A DNA stretch of 34,757 bases from Gnetum montanum (GCA_015680685.1 MNCI01017725.1:286213-320969); one strand, 5' to 3'. Positions 20,187-31,136 are shown, counted from the stretch's first letter. The notes: generated from the sequence alone by a model not told the origin. Translations and numbers: made by a program.

Positions 20187-22253
20187 TGGGTGGAGGGTTT
20201 GGGTGGTGGTGCAAATGGCACAGAAATGTGTGTTGATGGAGGGTTGTTTGGGGCAGAGGTTGAAACAAATGGCCCAATAGTGAGTGGTTGGTTAGGCATG
20301 GGATAGATAGGTTTGATTTGTTGGAATGTGGGGCCCAGCCCGTCGTGCCGTGGTACGAATTGGGCTTTTGGAGTTTAAAGTACCAAATAAAAAAACATTA
20401 GGCCTTTCAGCATTTACAAAAGAAGACCCATGAGAATTATCCCCACAAATGTTAAAAGGTTGCTGTTTATTGTGACTGCCACTCCCGCGTGTTTTACCTT
20501 TGCTACTAGAAAAAATGCCATCATGAGAACTGTCGCTGTTGAAACCACCATTGTTGTTGACAATACCGCTGTTGCTGTTGAAAAACTTGCTGTTGAAATT
20601 GCTATTGGAGGAAAAACCGCCACTGTTTTCTGATAGACCGCCACTATTTTTTTCAACAGGATCACTACCAAAGGCAAATGCATCGTAGGTTTGTGTGTCA
20701 GGGGTCCGTCGTAGGCCTGTAAAACACTGTCGTGGACTAGTCAACGGAGGACAAGGTGGCTGGGAGTTGCCCTGAGGACCACGCAGATCATTTTTGTTGT
20801 CGCGATGCCCTGTAAACTACAACTGCTACCAGAAAAGCTACCATCATGATTAGAGAAATCGAAACTGAAATCAGAAGAACACCATCTGCGATCAACACCG
20901 AAACCCTACCCGTGATCTGCAAAACTAGGATCAAAAGAATCGTGATTCAAGAAACCAGGATTAGAAGGGTTTTGAGGGTTGGGGTTTTAGAGGTTAGGGT
21001 TTTGTGCACGGTTTTGGCTATGATTTTTTGCCTGATAACGACTGCGATTTTGCGTTTGATTTGGAGCACAATTTTGCACCTGATTTTGGCTAGGGTTTTT
21101 ACAGTGATTTTGCTGGCAATTCTATCCACGATTTTGTTGTTGCTGCTGGGGATTTCACCTGTGATTTTGTTGATGATGCTGGGAGGCCGAGGACTGTTGA
21201 TCCATAGGATGAGACTGGGACTGGGCAGCAGCTCACGAATTTTTTTGAGATCTACGAGTTTGTCAATTTGCCCCTTGATTTTGCCATAAACAAAAGTTTT
21301 TGGGAATGACACTGCAATCCTTGAGCCATTCCCCAAATTTTAGAAACGTAGCATCCCATTCTTGATGCACTATCTCTTCACAGACTGCCTTGACCATAGG
21401 CATAGGGTCAAGTTTGTCAGCCTTAGCTTCAGCAGTGGAAGCTGCATTTTTTTGTTGTTCTTTTACTTTCCTAAGAGCCTCTTTACAAATGTCAAATTGC
21501 AGATGTTCGTTGAGGAAAGCCTTCTCCAGTTTCTTCATACATGTTTACATGAGAGCATTCTGAAAAGCAGGTAGTTGTTGAATGTAGGAAATGCATTCAA
21601 CTATGCGCATCAGCAGAGCTAGTTTCAGCACAGAGATAGGCTTCTTGGAGCCTAAGATATGCTCGTGTTGAAGAGAAGAAAATTTTTGTCGAAAGAGAAA
21701 ATCTTCTTTGGGAGTCGAGGCTTTCAATCTAGGGGCCGCAATTCGAAGGCTGTGAATGAGTAGTTTTTCAAAGTGAAGCTGCTCAATATGCTCCTTAGTC
21801 CGTCGAGCACGTTCCATAACAGCAAGGTGTTTGCGAAAACCCTTAATTGTAGTTTGGATCATCTCTTCCAAAGTAGAAGGAATTGATGAATCATCTTCGA
21901 AAGCAAGGATGGAGGATTGGGCTTCATGAACTTGCTATTGTAGAGCAGCACATTGATTTTGAGTCGCTATCAATTGTTGTTGGCATTGAGAGAGAAGCTG
22001 GCAAAGTTCATCAGCTTTGCGTTTGGTTTTAAAGTAAGCATCAAGAAATGCTTCAGTAGAACCAAAGGGATCGTCGTTAGCGGTTGACAAGACACGGACC
22101 TAAAGTTAGGTTCTTGTCCTGATCCGAGGGAGAACTCATCATATGTGATCTTTTTCATGCAAAGCTAGTAGAAGGATCAGAATTCACCTCTTGCTAGGAA
22201 CCTACAAGAGATGGTTGATCGAAAGCAAAAGATTGCTAACATGCAAAGCTCAT
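20183..22253 (-). pseudogene. Penelope-like ORF1, unit A (coiled coil + Asn/Gln-rich)
   Basis: ATG 22253 begins MSFAC(stop)QSFAFDQPSL; units B and C share this start. In order: a coiled coil (EEMIQTTIKGFRKHLAVMER, RRTKEHIEQLHFEKLLIHSL and, after a stop, KKLEKAFLNEHLQFDICKEA), an Asn/Gln-rich tract (SQHHQQNHR, QNQVQNCAPNQTQNRSRYQ) at about 21200-20960, a Phe/Ser/Asp-rich part (NHDSFDPSFADHG, SDFSFDFSNHDGSFSG), a Gly/Asn/Ser-rich part (SGGLSENSGGFSSNSNFNSK) and a Pro-rich end (PFAPPPKPSTH) at TGA 20183-20185. An 8-nt loss near 22080, relative to B and C, shifts the frame. I know no named domain match. It looks like an ORF1-type RNA-binding or assembly protein. Confidence 0.65.
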
Positions 22254-22423
22254 TTTTCGTCAGGAAACAAGATCGACAAAAAATTTAGGGATAGCTAAAA
22301 AATTTTTGTGGTGATCTTGTGCAGCTCATGAAAATACGAATTAGAATGTAAAGGAAAGCAAAAACAATTAAAAATCTAAGGAACAAGAATTGAATTGAAG
22401 CTCAATTTAACATGGACAAACAA

Positions 22424-22480
22424 AGCTATTAATACAAAATGTTTTCGAGGAGTCACACCCCTCTTCAGTATGTTTAAGTT
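22424..22480 (-). ncRNA. Hammerhead ribozyme motif (unit A; core intact)
   Basis: On the minus strand, CTGAAGA (22468-22462) fits the CUGANGA core. GGGGTGTGACTCCTC follows and folds as a 4-bp stem II (GGGG with CCUC) around a 7-nt loop, then GAAA. The next bases, AACATTTT, would form a very short stem III. Stem I pairs AACATA upstream with TGTATT downstream, allowing wobble, and an outer AGCT arm is decayed here. It sits in the 318-bp junction between ORF2 of unit B (stop 22572) and ORF1 of unit A (ATG 22253). Type I hammerheads of this minimal form are known from Penelope-like elements. Confidence 0.75.
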
Positions 22481-22571
22481 GAGTAGTACAAAGTCAAAGA
22501 GCAAAAGGTGCTCTAATTATAGTGCCTCAGCTTGATTGAAATTAAAAGATTTTGGGGTTGCAACCAAAAAT

Positions 22572-24551
22572 TTAAATGGGCCCTACTCGTTCAGGTCGAG
22601 GTGGGGTTCCGAACAAGGAGGGATCACAGCTTTTTAGGAGTACACCAACAAGTGATCACTTCTATAATGACCTTCTGGAGTGTCACATTTTGGCAAAGCT
22701 AATCAAGTGTAAGGTTTAGGAGAGCTCTCATGTTGAAGGATTTAGTAGAAGGACCAAAATCCAATTTGAAAATGAGAGGGGTTCGTCTCCTACAAACGTC
22801 ATGACTTTGATGAAGCCTAGCCAAAAGGGATTGCTGAGAAGTAGCTGGAACAAGGTTGAAGCATTAAATCAGCAAGTGACAAGGATAACCTCGAGCCTGA
22901 AGTCATCGAAAAAGCTGACGCCAAATTTGTTGAAGATCACCAAAGCAAGATTCCCTGAGAAGATACCTTTTGAGTTCTGCAATAATAAATGCTTTCTTCT
23001 AATGGAAAGGATGCTAAAAGGAAAAAGGGATGTACTAATAGGCATTTAAGGGTTTCTGGTAACACTTGGTAGACAAGATACCAGTGTTAGAAAATGAGGT
23101 CCCTTGAGAAAAAGTAACATCCAAAATATTGAGTGTAGAGTCAAAAATGGTGGGGGTAATATTAATCGAAGGATAAACATTACCATATCGTGAAAGCAAG
23201 ATGTAGAGGGAATCTTCAAAGTCACTTCAAATGCCAAAAGCATCATCGATGAATCTTTTAAAATGTAAAAGATTATTGGACAAAGGAGCAACGAAAACAT
23301 ATTTTTCCAGATGACACAGAAAAAGGCATGTGTAAACAATGATAAAGTTGCTACCCATTGCAGTGCCCCTGATCTGTTTGTAAAGAATTATATTGAGTTC
23401 GAGGTAGTTGTTCTCAAAGCACTAGTGATGAAAGCTCTAGAATGGCATTGCTGTAGAGAAACTGCAAAGGTGTAGGGTTTGCAGAAAAATATTCATCAAC
23501 CATATTTTTAAGAGCAGAAAGCCCATGATCCGTGGGAATGCTGAGATATAGAGATTTTACATCAAATGTAAAAAGAAGTATGTTAAGAGGTATAATTCTT
23601 AAATGGAGATCCTAGATTAGGGCAGAGAAATTTTGAAGGTGATATGGTTAAGAACAAAGAATTGGGAACAACATATAGTGGAGTAGGCAGGATGCGAGTT
23701 GAAGCAAGTAGCCTGAATATGAACAGATTGGGCATCCAACCATTACCGATTTGTGAATTTTAAGGATTAGATAAAAATTACAAAATTTAAAAGCTTTGTA
23801 TTGCAGAATTGAATCCTTAAAATTACGAAACACTTATGGGTAACAATTTACAATTGCAACTAATCTTCAACGAAGATCTTCCCATGGAACAGAATCAATA
23901 CAGTGGTAGACATTTGAGTTGACAAGTTACCGAGTTGCTTCTTCAAGGTACCAATTGAAGTCCAAGATACAAATGCCTAGGTTTTTATTTGCAGGACGAA
24001 TCATGATATTCTTGTCATTCTAAAGACCATAAAGAGCTCCAAGAAGATGTCATGGGAGAAGAGGTTGGCTGCAAAAATTAATGGGAGCAAGAGCAGCTTC
24101 AAGAGAAGGCAATGGTGAATGCAGTGTTCTAACTCCAAATTGAAGCTACTTGTGGGAGGATTCCAATTGTTACGACGACGGAGTTTCATTTTTGCAAATT
24201 TGAGTTGCAGTGATAAATGATGAAGATGTAATGTTATTTTCAGGTTTATTTTTAAAGACATTTCATAGTTAAATAAGATGAGCAAATGTTGTGAATTCTT
24301 TAAAAATAGCCATCTTATCCATGGGAAGAGGGCGAGAAATGAATTTTAAATCATAGCCTAGAACCTTGATTTCATTTGTTGAAAGGATACAAGACAAAAA
24401 ATTATGGATCGCAAAATTGGAGATGCGGTTCTCAATTTCACGAATGACTTTTTATGCGAAGAGCAAAAAAGCATAGGCTTTCTGGTCAAGCAAAAGTAAC
24501 CAAAAAGATGAGTGAGAATGAGGTGGGGGTTTCAGGGCAAGCAGTGAAAAA
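22572..24551 (-). pseudogene. Penelope-like RT, unit B (complete length, inactive)
   Basis: The LNF start region lies just at the end of ORF1, in the -1 frame. Visible blocks: FAIHNFLSCILS; the fingers region with FYLILKIHKSVMVGCPIC (decayed FYLIPKIHK, 23648-23833); palm motif A FTFDVKSLYLSIPTDHG (~23570); the IDD box KRFIDDAF at about 23240-23254, intact; and thumb sequence with FWMLLFLKGPHF. The downstream segment ends at TAA 22572-22574. A 1-nt insertion near 23410 (GTAGTTGTTCTC where A and C have GTAGTGTTCT) shifts the frame; unit D has the same one. No GIY-YIG endonuclease segment follows the thumb. Confidence 0.82.
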
Positions 24552-24552
24552 T

Positions 24553-26659
24553 TTAATGGGTGTAGGGTTTGGACGGTGGTGCAAATGGTGTAGAAATGTG
24601 TGTTGATGGATGGTTGTTTGGGGCAAAGGTTGAAACAAATGGCCTAGAGGCAATGGGAGTGGAGGTCTTAGTTGTAGTCATTTGTAAAGAGACAGGAGTG
24701 AGGGGTTGGGCATGGGATAGATGGGTTTGATTGGTTGGAATGTAGGGCTTAACCCGTTGTGCCATGGTACGAGCTAGGCTTTTGGAGTTTAAAGTACCAA
24801 ACACAAAAACATCAGGCCTTTCGACATTTACAAAAGAACCCATGAGAATTATTCCCACAAATGTCAAAAGGTTGATGTCTGTTGTGACTACCACTACGAC
24901 GCATTTTATCGTTGCTACTAGAAACACTGTCATCATGATAAACGCTACTATTGAAACCACCATTGTTGTTGATGATCTCTCTGTTGCTGCTGAAAAACCT
25001 GCCATTCAAATTGTTGTTGGAGGCAAAACCACCACTATTTTCTGTAAGACCACCATTGTTGTTTTGAGCAAGATTGTGACTAGAGGCAGACGCATCGTGG
25101 GTTTGCGTATCAGGGGTCCGCTGGGGCCTGTAGAAAACTTTCGTGGACTAGTCGATGGAGGACGAGGCGATCAGGAGCTACTTTGAGAACCACGTCGACC
25201 ATTTTTGCTGTTGTCACGCCCTGCAAAACCGCGAGCGCAACCAAAAAAACTACCACCGTGATCAAGGAAACCAGAATCGAAATCAAAAGAATGTTGTCTG
25301 CGATCAACACCAGAACCTTACCCATAATCTGCAAAACCAGGATCAAAAGAATCGTGATTCAAGAAACCATGATCAGAAGGGTTTTGATGATTGGGGTTTT
25401 GGGGACACAGTTTTGGCTACAATTTTTTGCCTAATAATGGTCGCAATTTTGCATCTAATTTGGAGCACGATTTTGTGCCTAATTTCGACCAGGTTTCTTG
25501 CTGCGATTTTGTCGACAATTCTATCCACGATTTTGCTAATGATGCTGGGAGGTTGAGGACTGTTGATCCTCATGATGAGATTGGGACTAGGCAATGGCTC
25601 ACGAATCTGTTTGAGATCTATGAGTTTGCCAATTTGCCCCTTGATTTCATCACAAAGAGTAGTTTTTTTGAATGATACTACACTCCTTGAGCCATTCCCT
25701 GAATTTCAGAAACATAGCATCCCATTCTTGATGCATTGTCTCTTTGTAAACCTCCTTAACCGTAGGCATAGGGTCAAGTTTGTCAGCCTTGGCTTCAACA
25801 ATGGAAGCTGCAGTTTTTGTTGTTCTTCTGCTTTCCTCGAGCCTCTTTATGAATGTCAAATTGCAAACGTTCGTTGAGGAAAGCCTCCTTCAGTTTCTTT
25901 GTACATGCTTACATGAAAGCATTTTGAAAAGTAGGTGGTTATTGAATGCGGGAAATGTATTCAACCAGCTTTTGCATGACATCATGTGGAAAGGATTCCA
26001 CCTTTTGCCTATGCACATTAGCAAAGGTAGTTTCAGCACGGAGATAGGCTTCTTGTAGCCTAAGATTATGCTTATGCTGAAGAGAAGAAAAATCTTGTTG
26101 AAGAAGAGAATCTCCTTTGGGAGTTGAGGCTTTCAATTTGGGGGCTGTAATGCAAATGTTGTGAGTGAGTAGTTTTTCAAAGTGAAGCTACTCAATATGC
26201 TCCTTAGTTCATCGAGCATGTTCCGTAGCAGCAAGGTGTTTCCGAAAACCCTTAGCTGTAGTTTAGATCATCTCTTTTAGAGCAAAAGGAATTGATGAAT
26301 CATCTTTGAAAGTAGGGATGAAGGATTAGGCTTCACGAACTTACTATTCTAGAGCAGCACATTAATTTTGAGCTGTTGTCAACTACTGTTGGCATTGAGA
26401 GAGCAGTTAGCGAAGTTCATCAGCTTCGCATTTGGTTTTAGAAAAAGCATCAAGAAATGCTTTAGTAGAACCAAAGGGATCATCGTTAATTGAGCAGTTG
26501 ACAAGGCATGGACCTAAAATCAGGTTTTTGTCAGAGAGAATTCAGCGTATGCAATCTTTTCCATGCAAAGCTAGCAGAAGGATCAGAATTCACCTCTTAC
26601 TGAGAACCTGCAAAAGATGGTTGATCGAAAGCAAAAGATTGTTGACCTGTAGAGTTCAT
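24553..26659 (-). pseudogene. Penelope-like ORF1, unit B
   Basis: Same layout as unit A, from ATG 26659 to TAA 24553-24555 (TGA in A and D). Coiled-coil parts are visible as ASTPKGDSLLQQDFSSLQHK and LRAETTFANVHRQKVESFPH (26136-25939), then MTFIKRLEESRRTTKTAAS and HQEWDAMFLKFREWLKECSI (25859-25650). The Asn/Gln-rich tract is more decayed than in A and C and has lost part of the Asn-Pro-Gln repeats near 25390. The C-terminal part reads INNNGGFNSSVYHDDSVSSS, then VNVERPDVFVFGTLNSKS and PFVSTFAPNNHPSTHISTPF. Several stops and indels are present. Confidence 0.65.
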
Positions 26660-26830
26660 TTTTTGTTAGGCAACAAGATAGACAAAAAATTTTAAGGATA
26701 GCTAAAGAAATTTTGTGGTGATCTTGTGCGACTCATGAAAATACAGATTAGAATGTAAAGGAAAGCAAAAATAATTAAAAATCTAAGAAACAAGAATTGA
26801 AATAAAGCTCAATTTGACATAGACAAACAA

Positions 26831-26887
26831 AGCTGATAACACAAAACGATTTCGAGGAGTCACACCCCTCTTCAATATATTTAAGCT
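26831..26887 (-). ncRNA. Hammerhead ribozyme motif (unit B; one core change)
   Basis: Minus strand: TTGAAGA (core C3 changed to T), then stem/loop II GGGGTGTGACTCCTC identical to unit A, then GAAATCGTTTT and TGTGTTATCAGCT. Both outer AGCT arms of stem I are kept, from AGCTTAA upstream and AGCT downstream. It lies in the 311-bp junction between the unit C ORF2 stop (26971) and the unit B ORF1 start (26659). The core change should reduce or abolish cleavage. Confidence 0.7.
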
Positions 26888-26970
26888 AAGTAGTACAAAG
26901 TCAAAGAGAAAAAGGTGCTCTAATTATAGTGCCACCAAAATTAAAAAATTTTGGGGTTTAGACTAAAAAT

Positions 26971-28980
26971 TTAAATGGGCCCCACTCGTTCAAGCAGAGG
27001 TGGGAGTGGGGCAAAGCACCTAAATTTGTTCTAAATAAGAAAAGACCGCAGATTTTTAGGAGTACGCCAGCAAGTGATCACTTTTGGAATGACATTCTGG
27101 AGTGTTGGATCTTTTTGGCAAAGCCAATCAAGTGTAGGGTTTAGGAGAGCCCTCATGTTCAAAGATTTAGTAGAAGGACTAAAATCCAATTTAAAGACGA
27201 GAGGGGTCTGTCTCCTACAAATGTCATGACTTTGATGAAGCCTGGCCAAAAGAGATTGTTGAGAAGTAGCTGAAACAAGGTTGAAGCATTTAATTAGCAA
27301 GCGAGAAGGATAACCTCAAGCCCGAAGTCATCGAAAAAGTTGACACCAAATCTGTTGAATATCATCAAAGTAAGATTCCCTGAGAAGATACCTTTTGAGT
27401 TCCGCAATCATGAATGCTTTCTTCTGATGGAAAGGATGCTAAGAGAAGAAAGAGATGTACTGATAGGCATTTAAGGGTTTCTAGTAACACTTGGTAGACA
27501 AGATACCATTGTTAGGAAAATGAGATCCCTTGTAAAAAGTAACATCCAAAATATTGAGTACGGAGTCAAAAATGGTGGGGGTAATGTTGATCGAAGGATA
27601 AACATTACCATATTATGAAAGCAAGGTGTAGAGGGAATCTTCATAGTCACTACACATGCCAAAAGTATCATCAATTAATCTTTTAAAATATAAAAGATTA
27701 TTGGACAAATGAGCAACGAAAACATGTTTTTCTAGATGACACTGAAAAAGGCATGCGTAAACAATAGCAAAATTGCTACCCATTGCGGTGCCCTTGATCT
27801 GTTTATAAGGAATTATATTGAATTCGAGGTAGTGTTCTCGAAGCACCAATGATGAAGGCTCTAGGATGGCGTTGCTGTAAAGAAACTGTAGAGATGTGGG
27901 GTTTGCAAAAAAATATTCATCAACCATACTTTTAAGAGTAGAAAGCCCATGATTTGTGGGAATGCTAGGATATAGAGATTCTACATCAAATGTAAAAAGA
28001 AGTACGTTAGGAGGTAGAATTCTTGAATGGAGATCCCATATTAAGGTAGAGAAATCTTAAAGGTGATATGGCTGAGAACAAATAATTGGGAAAATCATAT
28101 AGTGGAGTAGGCGGGATGTGGGTTCAAGCAAGTAGCCTGAATATGAACAGATTGGGTGTCTAACCATTACCGGTTTGTGAATTTTAGAGATTAGATAAAA
28201 ATTACAAGGTTTAAAAGCCTTGTATTACAAAATTGAATCCTTAAAATTACGAAACACTTGTGGGTAACAGTTTACAATTGCATCTTCGACGAAGATCTTC
28301 CCATGGAATAGAATCGACACGGCGGTAGACATCCAAGTTGACAAGTTGCCAAATTGCTTTTTCAAGGTACCAATTGGAGTCTAAGACACAAACGCCCAGG
28401 TTTTTATCTACAAGATGAATCACGATATTCTTGTCATTCTAAAGACCACAAGAGCTCTAAGAAGATGTCGTGGGAGAAGAGGTCGACTACGAAAATTAAT
28501 GGGAGCAAGAGCAGCTTCAAGAGACGTAAGGCAATTGCGAATGCAGTGTTCTAACTTCAGAAAAAAGCTACTTGTGGGAGGATTCCAATTAATTTGATGA
28601 CAAAGTTTCATTTTTGCAATTTGAGTTGTAGCGATAAACGATGAAGATGCAATGTTATCTTTAGGTTTATTTTTAAAGAAATTTCGCAGTCCAAGAAGAT
28701 GAGTGAATGCTGTGAATTTTTTAAGAATAGTTGTCGTATCCATGGGAAGAGGGCGAGGAATGAATTTTAAACCGTAACCTAGAACCTTGATTTCTTATGC
28801 TAAAAGGATACAGGATGAAAAATTATGGATTGCAAAATTGTAGATGCGGTTCTCAATTTCGAGAACAATTTTTAGTGCGAAGAGGAAATGAGTGTAGGCT
28901 TTTTCGTTAAATGTAGGTAACCAGAAAGATGAGCGTAAACGAGGTGGGGGATTTTGGGCAAGCGGTGAAAAACTTTCATG
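26971..28980 (-). pseudogene. Penelope-like RT, unit C (most complete 3' end)
   Basis: The N-terminal part includes RLRSSFWLP and GLRNFFKNKPKDNIASSSF (28420-28743). The palm shows FTFDVESLYPSIPTNHG (~27980), then VDEYFFANPTSLQFLYSNAI, IKGTAMGSNFAIVYACLFQC and KRLIDDTFGM with the catalytic Asp pair (~27664-27678). The thumb reads FHQKKAFMIAELKRYLLRES. The C-terminal segment, LIKCFNLVSATSQQSLLARL to CWRTPKNLRSFLI (27300-27031), matches the region that precedes the endonuclease in other Penelope-like elements. Here it is followed by only ~20 codons to TAA 26971-26973. Unit C lacks the 1-nt insertion of B and D, but has other lesions. Confidence 0.85.
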
Positions 28981-31136
28981 GGTGGAGGGTTCAGGCGGTA
29001 GTGCAAATGGCGTAGAAATGTGTGTTGATGGAGGGTTGTTTGGGGCAAAGGTTGAAACAAATGGTCTATAATGGGAGTGGAGGCCTGAGTTGCAGTCATT
29101 TGGAAAGGGACGTCACCTTAACAACCCCCCCCCCATTTGGAAAGGGACGACAGTGAGGGGTTAGGCATGGGATAGATGGGTTTGGTTGGTTGGAATGTGG
29201 GGCCCAGCCTATTGTGCCATGGTGCGGGGGCTTTTGGAGTTTAAAGCACCAAATACAAAAACATCAGGCCTTTTGGCATTTACAAAACAAGACCCAGGAG
29301 AATTATCCCACAAATGTCAAAAGGTTGCTGTCTGTTGTGATTGCCACTGTCATGCGTATTACCCTTGCTACCAAAAAAACTACCATCATGAGAACCGTCG
29401 CTGTTGAAACCATCGTTGTTGTTGATGATATCGCTGTTGCTACTCAAAAACCTGCCGTTGAAACTGATATTGGAGGCAAAATCATCGCTGTTTTCTATAA
29501 GATTGCCGGTGTTATTTTAAGCAGGATCCCGAGTAGAGGCAGATGCGACGCGGGTCTGCATGTAAGGGTCTACCGTGGGCCTGCAGAAAACTATCGTGGA
29601 CCAATTGACGAAGGACGAGGTGGCTGGGAGCTACCCTGAGGACCACGCCCACCATTTTTGCTACTGCGACGCCTTGCAAAACTGTGACCGCGACCAGAAA
29701 AACTGCCACCATGATCAGAGAAACCAGAACTGAAATCAGAAGAACACCATCCGCGATCAACACCGGAACCCTGCCTACGATCTGCAAAACCAGAATCAAA
29801 AGAATCGTGATTCAAGAAACCAGGATCATAAGGGTTTTGAGGGTTGGGGTTTTGGGGGTTAGGGTTTTGCACGTAGTTTTGGCTGTAATTTTTTTCCTTA
29901 TAACGGTTGCGATTTTGCGTTTGATTTGGAGCACGATTTTATGCTTAATTTTGGCCAAGGTTTTTGTTGTGATTTTACTGAAGATTCTATCCACGATTTT
30001 GCTATTGCTGCTAGAGATTTCGCTGGTGACTTTCTTGATGATGCTAGGAGGTCGAGGACTTGATCCACAAGATGAGACTTGGACTATGTAGCAGCTTGTG
30101 GATCTGTCTGAGATCTATGAGTTTTGCAATTTGCCTCTTGATTTCGTCGCAAAAAGAAGTTTTTGGGAATGATACCGCATTTCTTGAGCCATTCCTTGAA
30201 TTTCAGAAATGTAGCGTCCCATTCTTGACGCATTGTCTCTTTGCAAACCTCCTTGATTGTAGGCATAGGATCGAGTCAGCCTTGGCTTCAGCAATGGAAA
30301 CTATAATTTTTTGTTGATCTTCTGCTTTCCTATGAGGCTCTTTACAAATGTTAAATTGCAGACGTTCATTGAGGAAAGCCTCCTCTAGTTTTTTCGTACA
30401 TGTTTGCATGAGAGCATTCTGAAAAACAAGTGGCTGTTGAATGCAAGAAATGCATTTAACCTCTTCATGGCATCATGTGGAAAAAATTCCACCTTTTGTC
30501 TATGCGCATCAGTAGAGGTAGTTTCAACATGGAGATAGGCTTCAACACGGAGATAGGCTTCTTGGAGCCTAAGATTATGCCCATACTAAAGAGAAGAAAA
30601 ATCTTATTGAAGGAGAGAATCTCCTTTGGGAGTTGAGGCTTTCAAATCTGGGGGCTGCAATGCGAAGGTTGTGAATGAGTAGTTTTTCAGACTGAAGTTG
30701 CTCATGACACTTCTTAGTCTATCAAGCATGTTTCGCAGCAGCAAGGTGTTTGTGAAAACCCTTAGCTGCAATTTGGATCATCTTTTCCAAAGCAAAAGGA
30801 ATTAATGAATCATCTTCGGAAGCAAGGATGGAGGATTGGGCTTCACGAACTTACTGTTGTAGAGTAGCACATTGATTTTGAGCTGTTATCAGCTTCGCAT
30901 TTAGTTTTAGAAAAAGCAAAAAGAAATGGTTCAGTAGAACTAAAGGGATAGTCGTTAATTGAGCAATTAACAAGACACGGACCTAAAGTTAGGTTCCTAT
31001 CCTGATCTGAAGGAGAATTCAGCGTACGCAATCTTTTTCATGCAAAGCTAGCAGAAGGATCAAAATTCACCTCTTGTTGGGAACCTACAAGAGATGGTTG
31101 ATCGAAAGTAAAAGATTGTTGACCTGCAGAGCTCAT
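28981..31136 (-). pseudogene. Penelope-like ORF1, unit C
   Basis: ATG 31136 opens MSSAGQQSFTFDQPSLVGSQ. Then come SPSDQDRNLTLGPCLVN; a helical part with CTKKLEEAFLNERLQFNICK and RQEWDATFLKFKEWLKKCGI; an Asn/Gln/Pro tract (QNPNPQNPNPQNPYDPGF at about 29870); Ser/Phe/Asp-rich sequence (NHDSFDSGFADRRQGSGVD); and an Arg/Gly-rich stretch (SFSGRGHSFARRRSSKNGGR). The terminal stop seen in A, B and D is altered (CCCATGAAAG), so the frame would read on. Stops and indels elsewhere inactivate it. An 18-bp tandem duplication lies at 30523-30558, and a small duplication with a C10 run lies at 29098-29150. Confidence 0.65.
29832..29864 (+). other. G-quadruplex-type tract (non-coding strand of ORF1, unit C)
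   Basis: Five runs of at least three G, separated by TTTTGA, TT, TTTT and TTA: GGG, GGG, GGGG, GGGGG, GGG. On the coding (minus) strand this is AACCCTAACCCCCAAAACCC and encodes Asn-Pro-Gln repeats. Unit A keeps four of the runs with a longer loop (20967-20999); unit B has lost several. Confidence 0.6.

Noticed and set aside
20967-20999. Interstitial telomere repeat
   Set aside because: The TTAGGG-like bases are irregular, encode Asn-Pro-Gln repeats in ORF1 and recur at the same place in each unit. It is coding sequence, not a telomere tract.
24764-25186. Long plus-strand ORFs inside the array (also at 20846-21289, 25155-25556, 29190-29639, 29684-30091)
   Set aside because: They lie antisense to ORF1 low-complexity tracts, where repeated codons keep the opposite strand open. 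Their peptides (Thr/Ile/Val/Arg-rich) have no recognisable domain.
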